Source: CAWJEL01 sp964647255 | Lineage (GTDB): Bacteria > Chloroflexota > Anaerolineae > CG2-30-64-16 | Assembly (NCBI GenBank): GCA_964647255.1 | Contig: CAZYGI010000029.1 | Location: forward strand, 1 to 42,291 | Direction: 5' to 3' | DNA: 42,291 bases | Shown: positions 1 to 7,817 of the stretch, in pieces | How the letters are laid out: each line of letters starts with the position of its first letter | Numbering within the stretch: the stretch's first letter is position 1 | Program-made: the position numbers and the translations under genes | The notes under the pieces: generated by a model | What the model was told of the DNA's origin: nothing | Databases searched by the model: none | What the model saw: only the letters and a program-made list of their open reading frames with translations

Positions 1-664
1 CGATCGTGCCTTCGATGATCTTCAGCAAGCCCTGCTGCACCCCCTCGCCCGACACATCGCGGGTGATGGAGGGGTTGTCGCCGCTCTTGCGCGCGATCTT
101 GTCAATCTCGTCTACATAGATGATGCCGACCGAGGCCTTTTCGACATCCCAGTCAGCCGCCTGCAGCAGTTGCACCAGGATGTTCTCGACATCCTCGCCC
201 ACGTAGCCGGCTTCGGTCAGACCGGTGGCGTCGGCGATGGTGAACGGCACATCCAACACGCGCGCGAGAGTGCGGGCGAGCAGCGTCTTGCCGCAGCCAG
301 TGGGGCCGATCAGCAGGATGTTGCTTTTGTCCAGCTCAACTTCGTCCAGCCGCTTGCCCCCGCCGCCGATCCGCTTGTAGTGGTTGTAGACCGCAACCGA
401 CAGCACCTTCTTCGCCCGCGTCTGGCCGATAACGTACTCGTCAAGCTGGCGCCGGATTTCACGCGGGGGCAGGAGGCGCCAGCGCGGGGTCGCGCTGGCC
501 TCGGCCGTCTCGATGCCGTCCTCTTGCAGCACCTCTTGACACAGCACCACGCACTCATCGCAGATGAAGACGCCGTCCGGCCCCGCGATCAACCGCCGCA
601 CCTGGCTTTGATCGCGATGGCAGAATGAGCAGCGCTCGACATCCGCGGGCCGCTTACTTGCCAC
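1..664 (-). CDS. clpX: ATP-dependent Clp protease ATP-binding subunit ClpX (C-terminal part missing, runs off the window)
   Basis: ClpX is the AAA+ unfoldase that recognises tagged substrates and threads them into ClpP in the cytoplasm. About 221 N-terminal residues are visible of a family length near 420; the gene continues past base 1. The N-terminal zinc-binding domain shows C12/C15 and C35/C38 (CSFC and CDEC). Walker A GPTGCGK lies near residue 120, Walker B IIYVDEID near residue 180, and the visible end reads GVQQGLLKIIEGT, a ClpX signature. I chose the GTG at 664-662 because it is preceded by an AGGGGGG ribosome-binding site and puts the Cys motif at the correct distance from the start; no ATG is in frame there. 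It overlaps the end of clpP by 11 bases, so translation is probably coupled. Confidence 0.96.
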   Translation of the reverse strand, partial: MASKRPADVERCSFCHRDQSQVRRLIAGPDGVFICDECVVLCQEVLQEDGIETAEASATPRWRLLPPREIRRQLDEYVIGQTRAKKVLSVAVYNHYKRIGGGGKRLDEVELDKSNILLIGPTGCGKTLLARTLARVLDVPFTIADATGLTEAGYVGEDVENILVQLLQAADWDVEKASVGIIYVDEIDKIARKSGDNPSITRDVSGEGVQQGLLKIIEGTI

Positions 665-1289
665 TGGGCTTACCCCCCTTGAGATCCACCGGGTGCAGCA
701 CTTCGTCAATCAAGCCGTAGGCCTTGGCCTGCTCAGCGCTCATGTAGCGATCGCGGTCGGTGTCCTCGGCGATACGCTCAACCGGTTGGCCGGTATGCCG
801 CGCCAGGATCCCGTTCAACTCCTCGCGCAGCCGCAGGATCTCTTTGGCCTGGATTTCGATCTCGGTGGCCTGGCCCTGCGCGCCGCCCAGCGGCTGGTGC
901 ATGTGGATGGTCGCGTGCGGCAGCGCATACCGCTTGCCTTTGGCACCGGCCGTCAGCAGCACAGTGCCGAAGCTGGCCGCAACGCCCACCGCGATGGTGC
1001 TGATCGGCGCCCGAATCAGTTGCATGGTGTCATAGATCGCCATGCCTGCGTAGACCACGCCGCCCGGCGAGTTAATGTAGAGCTGGATATCCTTCTCCGG
1101 ATCCTCGCGATCCAGAAAGAGCAACTGCGCCACGATAACGTTCGCGACCTGGTCATTGATGCCGGTGCCCAGGAAAACGATGCGCTCCTTGAGCAGCAGC
1201 GAGTAGATGTCAAACGCCCGCTCCCCGCGCCCCGAGGTCTCAATGACCATCGGGATGAGGGCCTCGGGGGTGAGAATACGCTGATCCAT
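654..1289 (-). CDS. clpP: ATP-dependent Clp protease proteolytic subunit ClpP
   Basis: This is the serine peptidase of the ClpXP machine, 211 aa, full length for the family. The catalytic triad is visible as S106 (in GVAASFG), H131 (in MHQPLGG) and D180 (in TDRDRYMSA). The ATG at 1289 follows GAAAGGAG at a good distance. Upstream lies tig and downstream clpX overlaps the stop, the classical tig-clpP-clpX order on one strand. No propeptide is obvious; the start MDQRILTPEALIPMVIE is typical. Confidence 0.97.
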   Translation of the reverse strand: MDQRILTPEALIPMVIETSGRGERAFDIYSLLLKERIVFLGTGINDQVANVIVAQLLFLDREDPEKDIQLYINSPGGVVYAGMAIYDTMQLIRAPISTIAVGVAASFGTVLLTAGAKGKRYALPHATIHMHQPLGGAQGQATEIEIQAKEILRLREELNGILARHTGQPVERIAEDTDRDRYMSAEQAKAYGLIDEVLHPVDLKGGKPSGK

Positions 1290-1312
1290 GCCAATACGCT
1301 CCTTTCAGAAAC

Positions 1313-1376
1313 CAGTAACAAGTAACGAGTAATCTTGGCGCCTGCGGCGCTTCGAGATTACTCGTCACTGTTTACT
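1313..1376. repeat. Imperfect inverted repeat built of 7-bp units, tig-clpP intergenic
   Basis: Arms at 1314-1335 and 1355-1376 pair at 19 of 22 positions. The left arm is a degenerate tandem of 7-mers (CAGTAAC, AAGTAAC, GAGTAAT). It sits in the 117-base gap between tig and clpP and would form a hairpin in the transcript. No T-run follows, so it is not a classical terminator. It is probably a copy of the heptameric repeat class seen at many places in this window. Confidence 0.75.
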
Positions 1377-1406
1377 CGGTATTCGCTTTCCCTTCCGCAG
1401 CCTGGC

Positions 1407-2786
1407 TTACTTTGCGGCGGCCTCGGTCGGCGCCGGAGCTTCTGCGACCGGCTCGGCAGCGGCCGGTGAGGCTGCCGCCTCGGCCGGAACTGCTTCGGCC
1501 TGGCCGGTGACGATCGCCCGCAGCCGCGCCAGCGTCTTGTCGGTGCGCAGGTCAGATTCGATCAGCCGCAGGCCGGCCTCGGAACCAAAGACCTCGCGAA
1601 GCGACGCTGCTTGCTCAGGGGATTCGCTGCGGCTTGCCATGCGTTCAACCTCGGCCAGCTTCTCCGCTTCGGACACGGCGATCTGTTCCGCCTGCGCCAG
1701 CTCCGCAACAACAAGCTGACCCTGCAGCCGCCGCTCGGCCGGCTCGTGCAGCTCGTCGTGGTACTGCTGGACGGTTTTGCCCTGCAGCCGCAGATAATCC
1801 GCCATCGCATACCCGATGCCGCGGAGCCGCGATTCCAGCTCGTCCATCATGGCATGCACGGTGTTGTCCACCGCGGCGGGCGGATAAGCGATCTTCGAGA
1901 CCTTCACCAGCGCTTCAACCGCCTGGTCGTTGAGCTGCGCCTCGGCCTCGTGCGACCGCTGCTCGGTCAGCTCAGCCAGCTTCTTGGCCCGGAAATCGGC
2001 CAAGTCCGTGTAGTCGCCCAGGGTCTTGACAAAATCGTCATCGGCTTCGGGCATGACCTTGGCCTTGACTTCTTTGACTTTGACCTCGAAGGTGGCGACC
2101 TGACCCTTGAACTTCGACTGCGAGTCTTCCGGGTAGGCCAGATCGAACGATTTCTCGTCGCCGGCCGACAGCCCGACGAACGCCTCATCGAAGCCCGGCA
2201 GCCAGCCGCCTTCCCCGCGCAGGGTGAGCTGCCAGTCATGGTTGTCCATGATAGTCTCGGCGCCGGCCGTGCCCTTGATGTCCACCAGCACGGCATCGCC
2301 CAACACCGCGGCGCGCTCTACCGTTTGCTGTGTGGTGCGCGAGGTGCGCTCGGCTTGCAGCGCCGCTTCCACGTCGGCTTCGCTCACGGCCACCGCCGGA
2401 GCGTCAAGGCGAATGCTCCGGTAGTCGCCCAGCTCGACCGTTGGCGCGAGCGGAATAACAAGTTTGAACGTCAGCGGATCGTAGGTCACATCGTGCAGGC
2501 TTGCCTGCGCGTACGGCTCGATCTTCTCGCTCTCCAACGCCTCTTTAAAAACCTCGTCGCCCAGGTCATCCAGGATCTCGCTCAGGACGGCTTCGCGGCC
2601 GAACATGCGAAACACGGTGGCATCCGGCGCTTTGCCCGGCCGGAAACCGGGGATCTTCGCCTTCTGGGAAACCTTCCGCGCCGCGCGGTGCAGCGCCTTT
2701 TCGGTGCGCTCCGGGCCCAACGCAATCGTCAGGTCGAGCTGATGGTCGTCGCGTGGCGACGTGGTGATGATCAATGGCTCGGTCAA
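1407..2786 (-). CDS. tig: Trigger factor (ribosome-associated chaperone, peptidyl-prolyl isomerase)
   Basis: Trigger factor binds the ribosomal exit tunnel and folds nascent chains. With the start used here the protein is 459 aa. The ribosome-binding signature GFRPGKAP lies at residues 47-54. An FKBP-type PPIase domain follows at about 150-245, then the helical C-terminal chaperone arms. The C-terminus ends in an Ala/Pro/Glu-rich tail of about 30 residues that looks unstructured. I chose TTG at 2786 because GGAGGA stands 4 bases upstream and the protein then begins MTEPLIITTS. A more upstream ATG (2828) would put heptamer-repeat DNA into the coding sequence. First gene of the tig-clpP-clpX operon. 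Confidence 0.94.
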   Translation of the reverse strand: MTEPLIITTSPRDDHQLDLTIALGPERTEKALHRAARKVSQKAKIPGFRPGKAPDATVFRMFGREAVLSEILDDLGDEVFKEALESEKIEPYAQASLHDVTYDPLTFKLVIPLAPTVELGDYRSIRLDAPAVAVSEADVEAALQAERTSRTTQQTVERAAVLGDAVLVDIKGTAGAETIMDNHDWQLTLRGEGGWLPGFDEAFVGLSAGDEKSFDLAYPEDSQSKFKGQVATFEVKVKEVKAKVMPEADDDFVKTLGDYTDLADFRAKKLAELTEQRSHEAEAQLNDQAVEALVKVSKIAYPPAAVDNTVHAMMDELESRLRGIGYAMADYLRLQGKTVQQYHDELHEPAERRLQGQLVVAELAQAEQIAVSEAEKLAEVERMASRSESPEQAASLREVFGSEAGLRLIESDLRTDKTLARLRAIVTGQAEAVPAEAAASPAAAEPVAEAPAPTEAAAK

Positions 2787-2795
2787 AGTGTCCTC

Positions 2796-2862
2796 CGTAA
2801 GACGTAACGCGTAAAACGTAAAGCGCAAAGCACAAACGCATTTGTGTTCTGCGCTTTACGTT
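2796..2862. repeat. Heptamer array folding into a long hairpin in the tig leader
   Basis: On the plus strand 2796-2837 reads as six 7-bp units of the type CGTAARA (CGTAAGA, CGTAACG, CGTAAAA, CGTAAAG, CGCAAAG, CACAAAC). Its last part (2815-2836) pairs with 2841-2862 at 20 of 22 positions around a 4-base loop. It lies between the likely tig promoter and the tig ribosome-binding site, so it would form a strong stem in the 5' leader of the mRNA. Confidence 0.8.
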
Positions 2863-2877
2863 CTACTGCCGGGCATT

Positions 2878-2883
2878 ATTATA
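2878..2883 (-). promoter_or_regulatory. -10 element, probable promoter of tig-clpP-clpX
   Basis: A perfect TATAAT on the minus strand just after the end of the upstream gene. The -35 region at the right distance (TTCGGC) is poor. Position and direction fit tig; the call rests on the -10 alone. Confidence 0.45.
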
Positions 2884-2910
2884 CACGCGCAGGGTGAAAA
2901 GCCGAAAATC

Positions 2911-3711
2911 TCACCCCCTGGACAGTCGCAGGATGGCCTCCAACACGCCGCCGGCGATGGCAAGCGCCTTGTCTGAGATGAGATCGCTGTGCGACCTCAC
3001 CCCGCGCGGGTCCACGTCGCCGATCTTGGTTCCCTGGGACACAGCGATGCCGGTGCGCACCATGCCCCGCAGCACACCATCGGCGCCAGCGCGAATCGGA
3101 TGCGCGCCGATCATCGCCACCGCCTGACCGGCGCGCACCACTTCCCCGATGCTCACCAGGCCCTCGACAACGCCCGCCACCGGTGCGCGCAGTATCCGTT
3201 CAACGGTCCTGCCGCCCACCTCGCCCGGCGCACCGGTGTCCGGCTCGGCGCTGCCCATGTAGATGGCGCGTCCAAGCCGATGCCCGCGGTTGGTCTCGAT
3301 CACGGCATGGCAGTCCACCCCGGCGGTGAAGCCCGGCCCCAGCGCAACGACCAACGGCGCGTCGGTGATCCGGGTGCCGGTGTTGCGCTTCGCCATGATC
3401 GCGTCCACAACCACCGCCGGATTCAGCTCGGCCCGGCAGCGCGCCTCAGGGTCCACCAACAGCGGGATGGCGCCTTCCGCCAGGTTGCGCCGCGCCGCGA
3501 CCGTGCTGGCCGCACGGCAGGCGCGGATGTCCTCGACCTGGATTTCGCCGTCGTACACTGCCTCGGCAAAGGCGACCGTGCGACGCACCACCAGCGGCTG
3601 CGGCAATTCGGTCATCACCACGGGGAAGCCGCACCAATGCAACCGCGCCGCCACCCCCGAGGCCAGATCGCCGGCGCCGCGGATCAAAACCAGCATCTCA
3701 GCACCTATCAT
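2911..3711 (-). CDS. YqeB/EF2563-family protein (selenium-dependent molybdenum hydroxylase system)
   Basis: A 266-aa protein that I recognise as the EF2563/YqeB family, linked in other genomes to maturation of selenium-dependent molybdenum hydroxylases. It starts with a Rossmann-like glycine motif, MLVLIRGAGDLASGVAARL. It then has the family pattern VVMTELPQPLVVRRTVAFAEAV, a D-rich middle (ITDAPLVVALGPGF) and a lipoyl/biotinyl-like C-terminal stretch (APVAGVVEGLVSIGEVV...AGQAVAMIG). Two starts are possible: ATG 3711 (GAGG 7 bases upstream, used here) and ATG 3696. It lies 14 bases downstream of mutL and is probably cotranscribed. No molybdenum hydroxylase, selD or selA gene is visible nearby, so the role here is inferred from the family only. 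Confidence 0.8.
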   Translation of the reverse strand: MIGAEMLVLIRGAGDLASGVAARLHWCGFPVVMTELPQPLVVRRTVAFAEAVYDGEIQVEDIRACRAASTVAARRNLAEGAIPLLVDPEARCRAELNPAVVVDAIMAKRNTGTRITDAPLVVALGPGFTAGVDCHAVIETNRGHRLGRAIYMGSAEPDTGAPGEVGGRTVERILRAPVAGVVEGLVSIGEVVRAGQAVAMIGAHPIRAGADGVLRGMVRTGIAVSQGTKIGDVDPRGVRSHSDLISDKALAIAGGVLEAILRLSRG

Positions 3712-3725
3712 GTCGCAACCTCAAG

Positions 3726-5609
3726 TTACACGCGCCCAAACTGCCGCGCCAGATCGGCAGCGCTCAGATAGATCATCGTCGGCCGGCCGTGCGGGCAGGT
3801 GCGCGGGGAGCGGCAGCCTTCCAGGCGGCGCACGAGCTCCTGCATCTCGGCCAGGCTCAGCGGGCTGCCGCCTTTGATCGCGGCCCGCTTGCAGATCAGC
3901 GTCACCAGCCGGGCCTCATGCGTCGCCTCCACCAGATCATCGCGCTGCGCCAGGCCATCGAGGATCTCGGTCAGCGCGGCCTGCGGATCTGCCCGGCCCA
4001 GGATCGCGGGCAAGCTGCGCACCAAATAGCTGGCCCCGCCGAACGGCTCCAGCGCGACGCCCAGGTGCGCCAGCGTCTCAAGCTCCTCGGCGACCACCGC
4101 GACCTGCTCCGGGCGCAAGTCTAACACCAGCGGCTCCAGGAGCGGCTGCACCGCCAGCCGGTCGGCCGTGTGCTCCGCCAACAACTGCTCGTACAGGATG
4201 CGCTCATGGGCGGCGTGCTGGTCAATCAAGTACATGCCATCCGGCCCCTCGGCCACGATGTAGGTGGCGGCAAGCTGGCCGACCACGCGGAGGAGCGGCA
4301 TCAGAGAGGGTTGAAGGTTGGAGGCTGGGGCCTGAGGGACTGGCGGTTGGCCGTCGCTCACCGGCTGGCGCTGGTCGCTGGCAGATGGGGCGCCCTTCAG
4401 GTCCGATGACGGGAGGAGCGGGTGCTGGCCGGCCCCCAGCAATGCAGCGCGGCGTTCGGCCCACAACGGGCCGCCCCATAGCTCGGCCGCCGGCGCCGCG
4501 ATATCCGCAGCGGGCGCGCCGGGCGCAACGGCGCCTAAACCGATCTGCGGCACGGGGGCGTGGTCGGCCAGCGTGCGCCGCACGGCCCGCTGCACGGCGC
4601 TGAAGACCGCGCCGCTGTCCCGGAAACGCACCTCGGCCTTGGTCGGATGCACGTTGACGTCCACATCCTCCGGCGGCATCTCGACGAAAATCACCGCGAC
4701 CGGGTAGCGACCAACCGGCAGCATAGTGTGATACGCCTGGATCACGCTGTACGCCAGCGAGGTGTCCTGGAACCAGCGCCGGTTGACAAACAGCGAGATG
4801 TAGCCGCGGTTGCCGCGGTGCAGCGACGGCGCGCCGATGTAGCCGGAAACCACAAGCGGAGGTGCAGAGGAGCCAGGGCGCAGAGGGGAGACTTCCGAGG
4901 TTGCAACCTCTGCCCCTGCACTCCCGTGTTCCTCCGCACCGACGCGCAGCATCTCCCGCGCCATCTCCAGCCCGTAGACTTTCACCAGGACGTCGTAGAG
5001 CTTGCCGCTGCCGGTGGATTGAAAGACCAGCTTGCCGTCGCTGACCAGGCTCAAGCGCCGCTCCGGATAAGCCAGGGCGTAACGCGTCACGATCCCCTGG
5101 ATATGGGCGGCCTCGGTGGCGGGCTGTTTCAGAAACTTGAGCCGCGCCGGGACGTTGGCGAAGAGATGCTCGACGGTGATCAGCGTCCCGGCCGGACCGC
5201 CGTACGGCTCGCGGCTCACCTGGCGGCCGGCGTCCATGCGGATCACCACGCCGACCTGCTCACTCCGCGCCCGGGTGAGCAACGTCGCCTGGGCCACCGA
5301 CGCGATGCTCGCCAGCGCCTCGCCGCGGAAGCCCAGCGTGGTGATGTGGCTCAGATCGTCCGCCGAGGCAAGCTTGCTGGTGGCGTGACGCTCGAAAGCC
5401 AGGCTGGCCTCGCTTGCAGGGATGCCGCTGCCATCGTCCTGCACGCGGATCAGCCGGCGGCCGCCCTCGCGCACTTCCACGCGGATATCGGTCGCGCCCG
5501 CATCCAGGCTGTTCTCGATCAGCTCCTTGACCGCCGACGCGGGCCGCTCCACCACCTCGCCCGCGGCGATCTGGTTGGCAACTTCGGGAGGCAGAATGTG
5601 AATTGGCAT
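3726..5609 (-). CDS. mutL: DNA mismatch repair protein MutL (endonuclease type)
   Basis: MutL couples mismatch recognition by MutS to strand incision and removal. The protein is 627 aa. The GHKL ATPase domain shows E29 and N33 (KELIENSLDAGAT), D58 (QDDGSG) and TLGFRGEALASIASV at 91-105. The C-terminal dimerisation/nuclease domain carries the metal motif DQHAAHERILYE at 463-474 and CPHGRP at 605-610, so nicking activity is expected, as in bacteria lacking MutH. Between them is a Pro/Ala-rich linker (about 348-436). Two insertions derive from repeat DNA: residues about 223-251 inside the N-terminal half and about 420-434 in the linker. The ATG at 5609 gives the canonical MPIHILPPEVANQIAAGEVV. 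No mutS is in the window. Confidence 0.97.
   Translation of the reverse strand: MPIHILPPEVANQIAAGEVVERPASAVKELIENSLDAGATDIRVEVREGGRRLIRVQDDGSGIPASEASLAFERHATSKLASADDLSHITTLGFRGEALASIASVAQATLLTRARSEQVGVVIRMDAGRQVSREPYGGPAGTLITVEHLFANVPARLKFLKQPATEAAHIQGIVTRYALAYPERRLSLVSDGKLVFQSTGSGKLYDVLVKVYGLEMAREMLRVGAEEHGSAGAEVATSEVSPLRPGSSAPPLVVSGYIGAPSLHRGNRGYISLFVNRRWFQDTSLAYSVIQAYHTMLPVGRYPVAVIFVEMPPEDVDVNVHPTKAEVRFRDSGAVFSAVQRAVRRTLADHAPVPQIGLGAVAPGAPAADIAAPAAELWGGPLWAERRAALLGAGQHPLLPSSDLKGAPSASDQRQPVSDGQPPVPQAPASNLQPSLMPLLRVVGQLAATYIVAEGPDGMYLIDQHAAHERILYEQLLAEHTADRLAVQPLLEPLVLDLRPEQVAVVAEELETLAHLGVALEPFGGASYLVRSLPAILGRADPQAALTEILDGLAQRDDLVEATHEARLVTLICKRAAIKGGSPLSLAEMQELVRRLEGCRSPRTCPHGRPTMIYLSAADLARQFGRV
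4309..4350. repeat. Degenerate heptamer array inside the mutL linker
   Basis: Six consecutive 7-bp units on the plus strand: GGTTGAA, GGTTGGA, GGCTGGG, GCCTGAG, GGACTGG, CGGTTGG. The stretch encodes part of the Pro/Gln/Ala-rich MutL linker (about residues 420-434), where an insertion is structurally harmless. Confidence 0.65.
4861..4940. repeat. Imperfect palindromic repeat inserted in frame in mutL
   Basis: The arms 4861-4890 and 4907-4940 are partly complementary (GGTGCAGAGGA against TCCTCCGCACC at the ends). A perfect 14-bp palindrome, GAGGTTGCAACCTC, lies at 4897-4910. The left arm again shows a period of 7. It encodes about 27 residues of MutL between the ATPase and transducer segments that have no counterpart in the MutL sequences I know. 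Confidence 0.65.
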
Positions 5610-5616
5610 GGGCGAG

Positions 5617-5622
5617 ATTGTA
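5617..5622 (-). promoter_or_regulatory. -10-like element directly upstream of mutL
   Basis: TACAAT on the minus strand ends 7 bases before the mutL ATG, and no Shine-Dalgarno sequence is present. If real, transcription would begin at or next to the start codon (leaderless mRNA). No good -35 is seen, so this is weak. Confidence 0.3.
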
Positions 5623-5702
5623 CCACGAAAGAACGATGGGCGGTAGACGAGTGCGATCGACAAAAGACGAGCGGAGCCGTGCCATCGTTGATCGTCCACC
5701 TC

Positions 5703-5731
5703 TTGACACCCCTGCTGCGGCGCGCTATACT
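5703..5731 (+). promoter_or_regulatory. Sigma70-type promoter of the tetR/beta-oxidation operon
   Basis: TTGACA (5703-5708), 17-base spacer, TATACT (5726-5731). The predicted start site is near 5738, just before two palindromic operators. Confidence 0.85.
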
Positions 5732-5745
5732 GCCCTTAGATTCTG

Positions 5746-5776
5746 TGACTGCCAGTCAGTTCTTGACTACCGGTCA
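5746..5776. promoter_or_regulatory. Tandem operator for the adjacent TetR regulator
   Basis: Two related inverted repeats of the form TGACT-N3-RGTCA: TGACTGCCAGTCA at 5746-5758 and TGACTACCGGTCA at 5764-5776, centres 18 bp apart. They lie immediately downstream of the -10 and predicted start site, where a bound repressor would block transcription. Assignment to the encoded TetR protein is inference from position and symmetry. Confidence 0.7.
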
Positions 5777-5851
5777 GCTTCCTCGCTGCTGACTCATCGT
5801 GATTGCTCTTGCCGGCCGGCCCTGGCCCATTTCGCTCGGAGCAGCCGCCCC

Positions 5852-6490
5852 ATGACACCCGGAGATCGCCGCGAACAAGAACGTGCCCGACGCAAGCAGG
5901 AAATCCTGCAGGCGGCACGCGCGGTCTTCAACGAGGATGGTTTCGGCCGCGCCACGGTGGACGCCGTCGCCCAGCGCGCCGAGGTCGGCAAGGGGACCAT
6001 CTACCTCTATTTTGCGAACAAAGACGCCATCTTGTCCGAGCTGACCTTCCAGGCGTTGGGCGACCTGGTTCAGCAGTTACGGGCAGCCAACGATCGGTGC
6101 TCGCCCCTGCACCCCGACCACCGTCTGTCGGCCATGGCGGAGGCCTACCTGGCCTTCGCCCGTAATGCGCCCGACTACTTCCGTCTGCTCAACGCATTCA
6201 GTCACGGCGGGCTGCTGGAGGGCATCACCGCCGAAATGCGCGACCGGATCGTCGCCGAGAGCAGCCAGGCGCTCGACCTGGTCGCCCAGGCAATTTCCGA
6301 TGGCGTGGCGTTGGGCATGTTCACACCGGGCGATGCGCGCATCGCCGCCAGCGTGCTGTGGGGCGCGCTCAACGGCGCGCTGGCGCTGATGACGCATCCC
6401 ATCCGCCAGACGCTGGTGGCGGCGCCGACGCCGGATTTTTATCGTGCGACCCTTGAGCTGTGTTTCAAGGGATTAGTGAAACGGGATTAG
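5852..6490 (+). CDS. TetR/AcrR-family regulator of the acyl-CoA degradation operon
   Basis: A 212-aa one-component regulator. The N-terminal helix-turn-helix occupies about residues 15-60 (ATVDAVAQRAEVGKGTIYLYFANKDAIL, a typical TetR recognition region). The remainder is an all-helical ligand-binding domain. It is the first gene behind a consensus promoter with two palindromic sites and is followed after 36 bases by thiolase. It is therefore likely an autoregulated repressor released by an acyl-CoA or fatty acid; the ligand is inference from context. The ATG at 5852 gives the usual short N-terminal basic arm before the helix-turn-helix. The Shine-Dalgarno (GGAG about 10 bases upstream) is weak. 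Confidence 0.9.
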   Translation: MTPGDRREQERARRKQEILQAARAVFNEDGFGRATVDAVAQRAEVGKGTIYLYFANKDAILSELTFQALGDLVQQLRAANDRCSPLHPDHRLSAMAEAYLAFARNAPDYFRLLNAFSHGGLLEGITAEMRDRIVAESSQALDLVAQAISDGVALGMFTPGDARIAASVLWGALNGALALMTHPIRQTLVAAPTPDFYRATLELCFKGLVKRD

Positions 6491-6526
6491 CATGACACGA
6501 TTGTTCCCCGCCACAGGAGGCCACGC

Positions 6527-7732
6527 ATGAAGGAAGTCGTCATCACCAATCCGCTGCGCACCGCCAATGGCAGCTTCGGCGGCGCGTTCAAGACGGTCGC
6601 TGCGTATGACCTGGCAAAGATCGTCATCCAGCGCGTCATCGCCGACGCCGGCATAGACGCCGGCCTGCTGGATGAGGTGATCTTGGGCAACATCGGCCAG
6701 CCGTCCGAGGCGGCCAACATCGCCCGCGTCTCAGCCCTCTACGCCGGTGTGCCGGAGAGCGTCCCGGCATTCACGGTGCAGCGCAACTGCGCCTCATCCA
6801 TCCAGGCAATCGTCTCGGCCTACCAGGCCATCCAGGACGACTACGGCGAGTTGTTCCTGGTCGGCGGCACGGAAAGCATGAGCCAGATCCCCTATGTCAT
6901 CAAAGGCGCGCGTTGGGGCCTGAAACTGCGCCACGCCGAGCTGACCGATGGGCTATGGGAGGGCCTTACCGACCCGACCTGCAACCTCATCATGGGCGCG
7001 ACAGCCGAGAACCTGGCCGAGCAGTACAACATCACCCGCGACGCGCAGGACCAGTTCGCCGTCAACAGCCACAAGAAGGCGTTCATGGCGACCCGGATGG
7101 GCAAGTTCAAAGATGAGATCGTGCCGGTCGAGGTAGTCAAGCGGGCCGCCGGCCAGGAAGTCGCCAAAGAGACGATCACCCAGGACGAGAGCATCAACCC
7201 CGGCCTCACGGTGCAGAAGGCGGCGCTTTACCCCACGGTGTTCAAAAAGGGCGGATCGGTGACGCCCGCCAACGCCTGCCCGATGAATGATGGCGCGGCC
7301 GCGATGCTGGTCACCACCGCTGAAAAGGCCGAGAAACTGGGGCTCAAGCCGATGGCGCGTATCCTCGGTTACGGGTTCACCGGCGTCAGCCCGGCCTACA
7401 TGGGCATCGGCCCGGCTACCGCGCTGCCCAAGGCGCTGGCCCGCGCGGGCTTGAAGTACGATCAACTCGACCTTGTAGAGCTGAACGAGGCATTCGCCGC
7501 GCAATCGCTGGCTGTGAGCATCAAAATGACGCAGGACGGCCACGGCTGGGACTGGAACAAGACCAATGTCAACGGCGGCGCGATCGCACTCGGCCATCCC
7601 GTGGGCCAATCCGGGGCGCGCATCACCACCACGCTGCTGTACGAGATGAAACGCCGCAATGTCCGCTACGGTGCAGCGACCTTGTGCGTCGGCGGCGGCC
7701 AGGGCGCGGCGCTGATCGTGGAACGAATCTAG
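6527..7732 (+). CDS. Acetyl-CoA acetyltransferase / 3-ketoacyl-CoA thiolase
   Basis: Thiolase carries out the thiolytic cleavage that ends each beta-oxidation turn, or the reverse condensation. It is 401 aa, normal length. The acylated Cys is C88 (QRNCASS), the His is H357 (ALGHPVGQSGAR) and the second catalytic Cys is C387 (LCVGGGQG). The ATG follows AGGAGG at good spacing. It lies in a run with hydroxyacyl-CoA dehydrogenase, enoyl-CoA hydratase, acyl-CoA dehydrogenases and ETF, which favours a degradative role. Chain-length preference (FadA-like or AtoB-like) cannot be read from the sequence. Confidence 0.95.
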   Translation: MKEVVITNPLRTANGSFGGAFKTVAAYDLAKIVIQRVIADAGIDAGLLDEVILGNIGQPSEAANIARVSALYAGVPESVPAFTVQRNCASSIQAIVSAYQAIQDDYGELFLVGGTESMSQIPYVIKGARWGLKLRHAELTDGLWEGLTDPTCNLIMGATAENLAEQYNITRDAQDQFAVNSHKKAFMATRMGKFKDEIVPVEVVKRAAGQEVAKETITQDESINPGLTVQKAALYPTVFKKGGSVTPANACPMNDGAAAMLVTTAEKAEKLGLKPMARILGYGFTGVSPAYMGIGPATALPKALARAGLKYDQLDLVELNEAFAAQSLAVSIKMTQDGHGWDWNKTNVNGGAIALGHPVGQSGARITTTLLYEMKRRNVRYGAATLCVGGGQGAALIVERI

Positions 7733-7766
7733 GGACTGGGGATCAGAGGCTAGGGGCTGGCTATCG
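7732..7766. repeat. Heptamer array between thiolase and hydroxyacyl-CoA dehydrogenase
   Basis: Units GGGACTG, GGGATCA, GAGGCTA, GGGGCTG, GCTATCG start on the last base of the thiolase stop codon. The array sits in an 85-base gap within the operon and may pair loosely with the pyrimidine-rich stretch that follows. It has no coding role. Confidence 0.65.
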
Positions 7767-7817
7767 TCTCCAACCCTGGCTCCGACCTCAACCCGCAACC
7801 CCCATCAAGGAGGCGCT

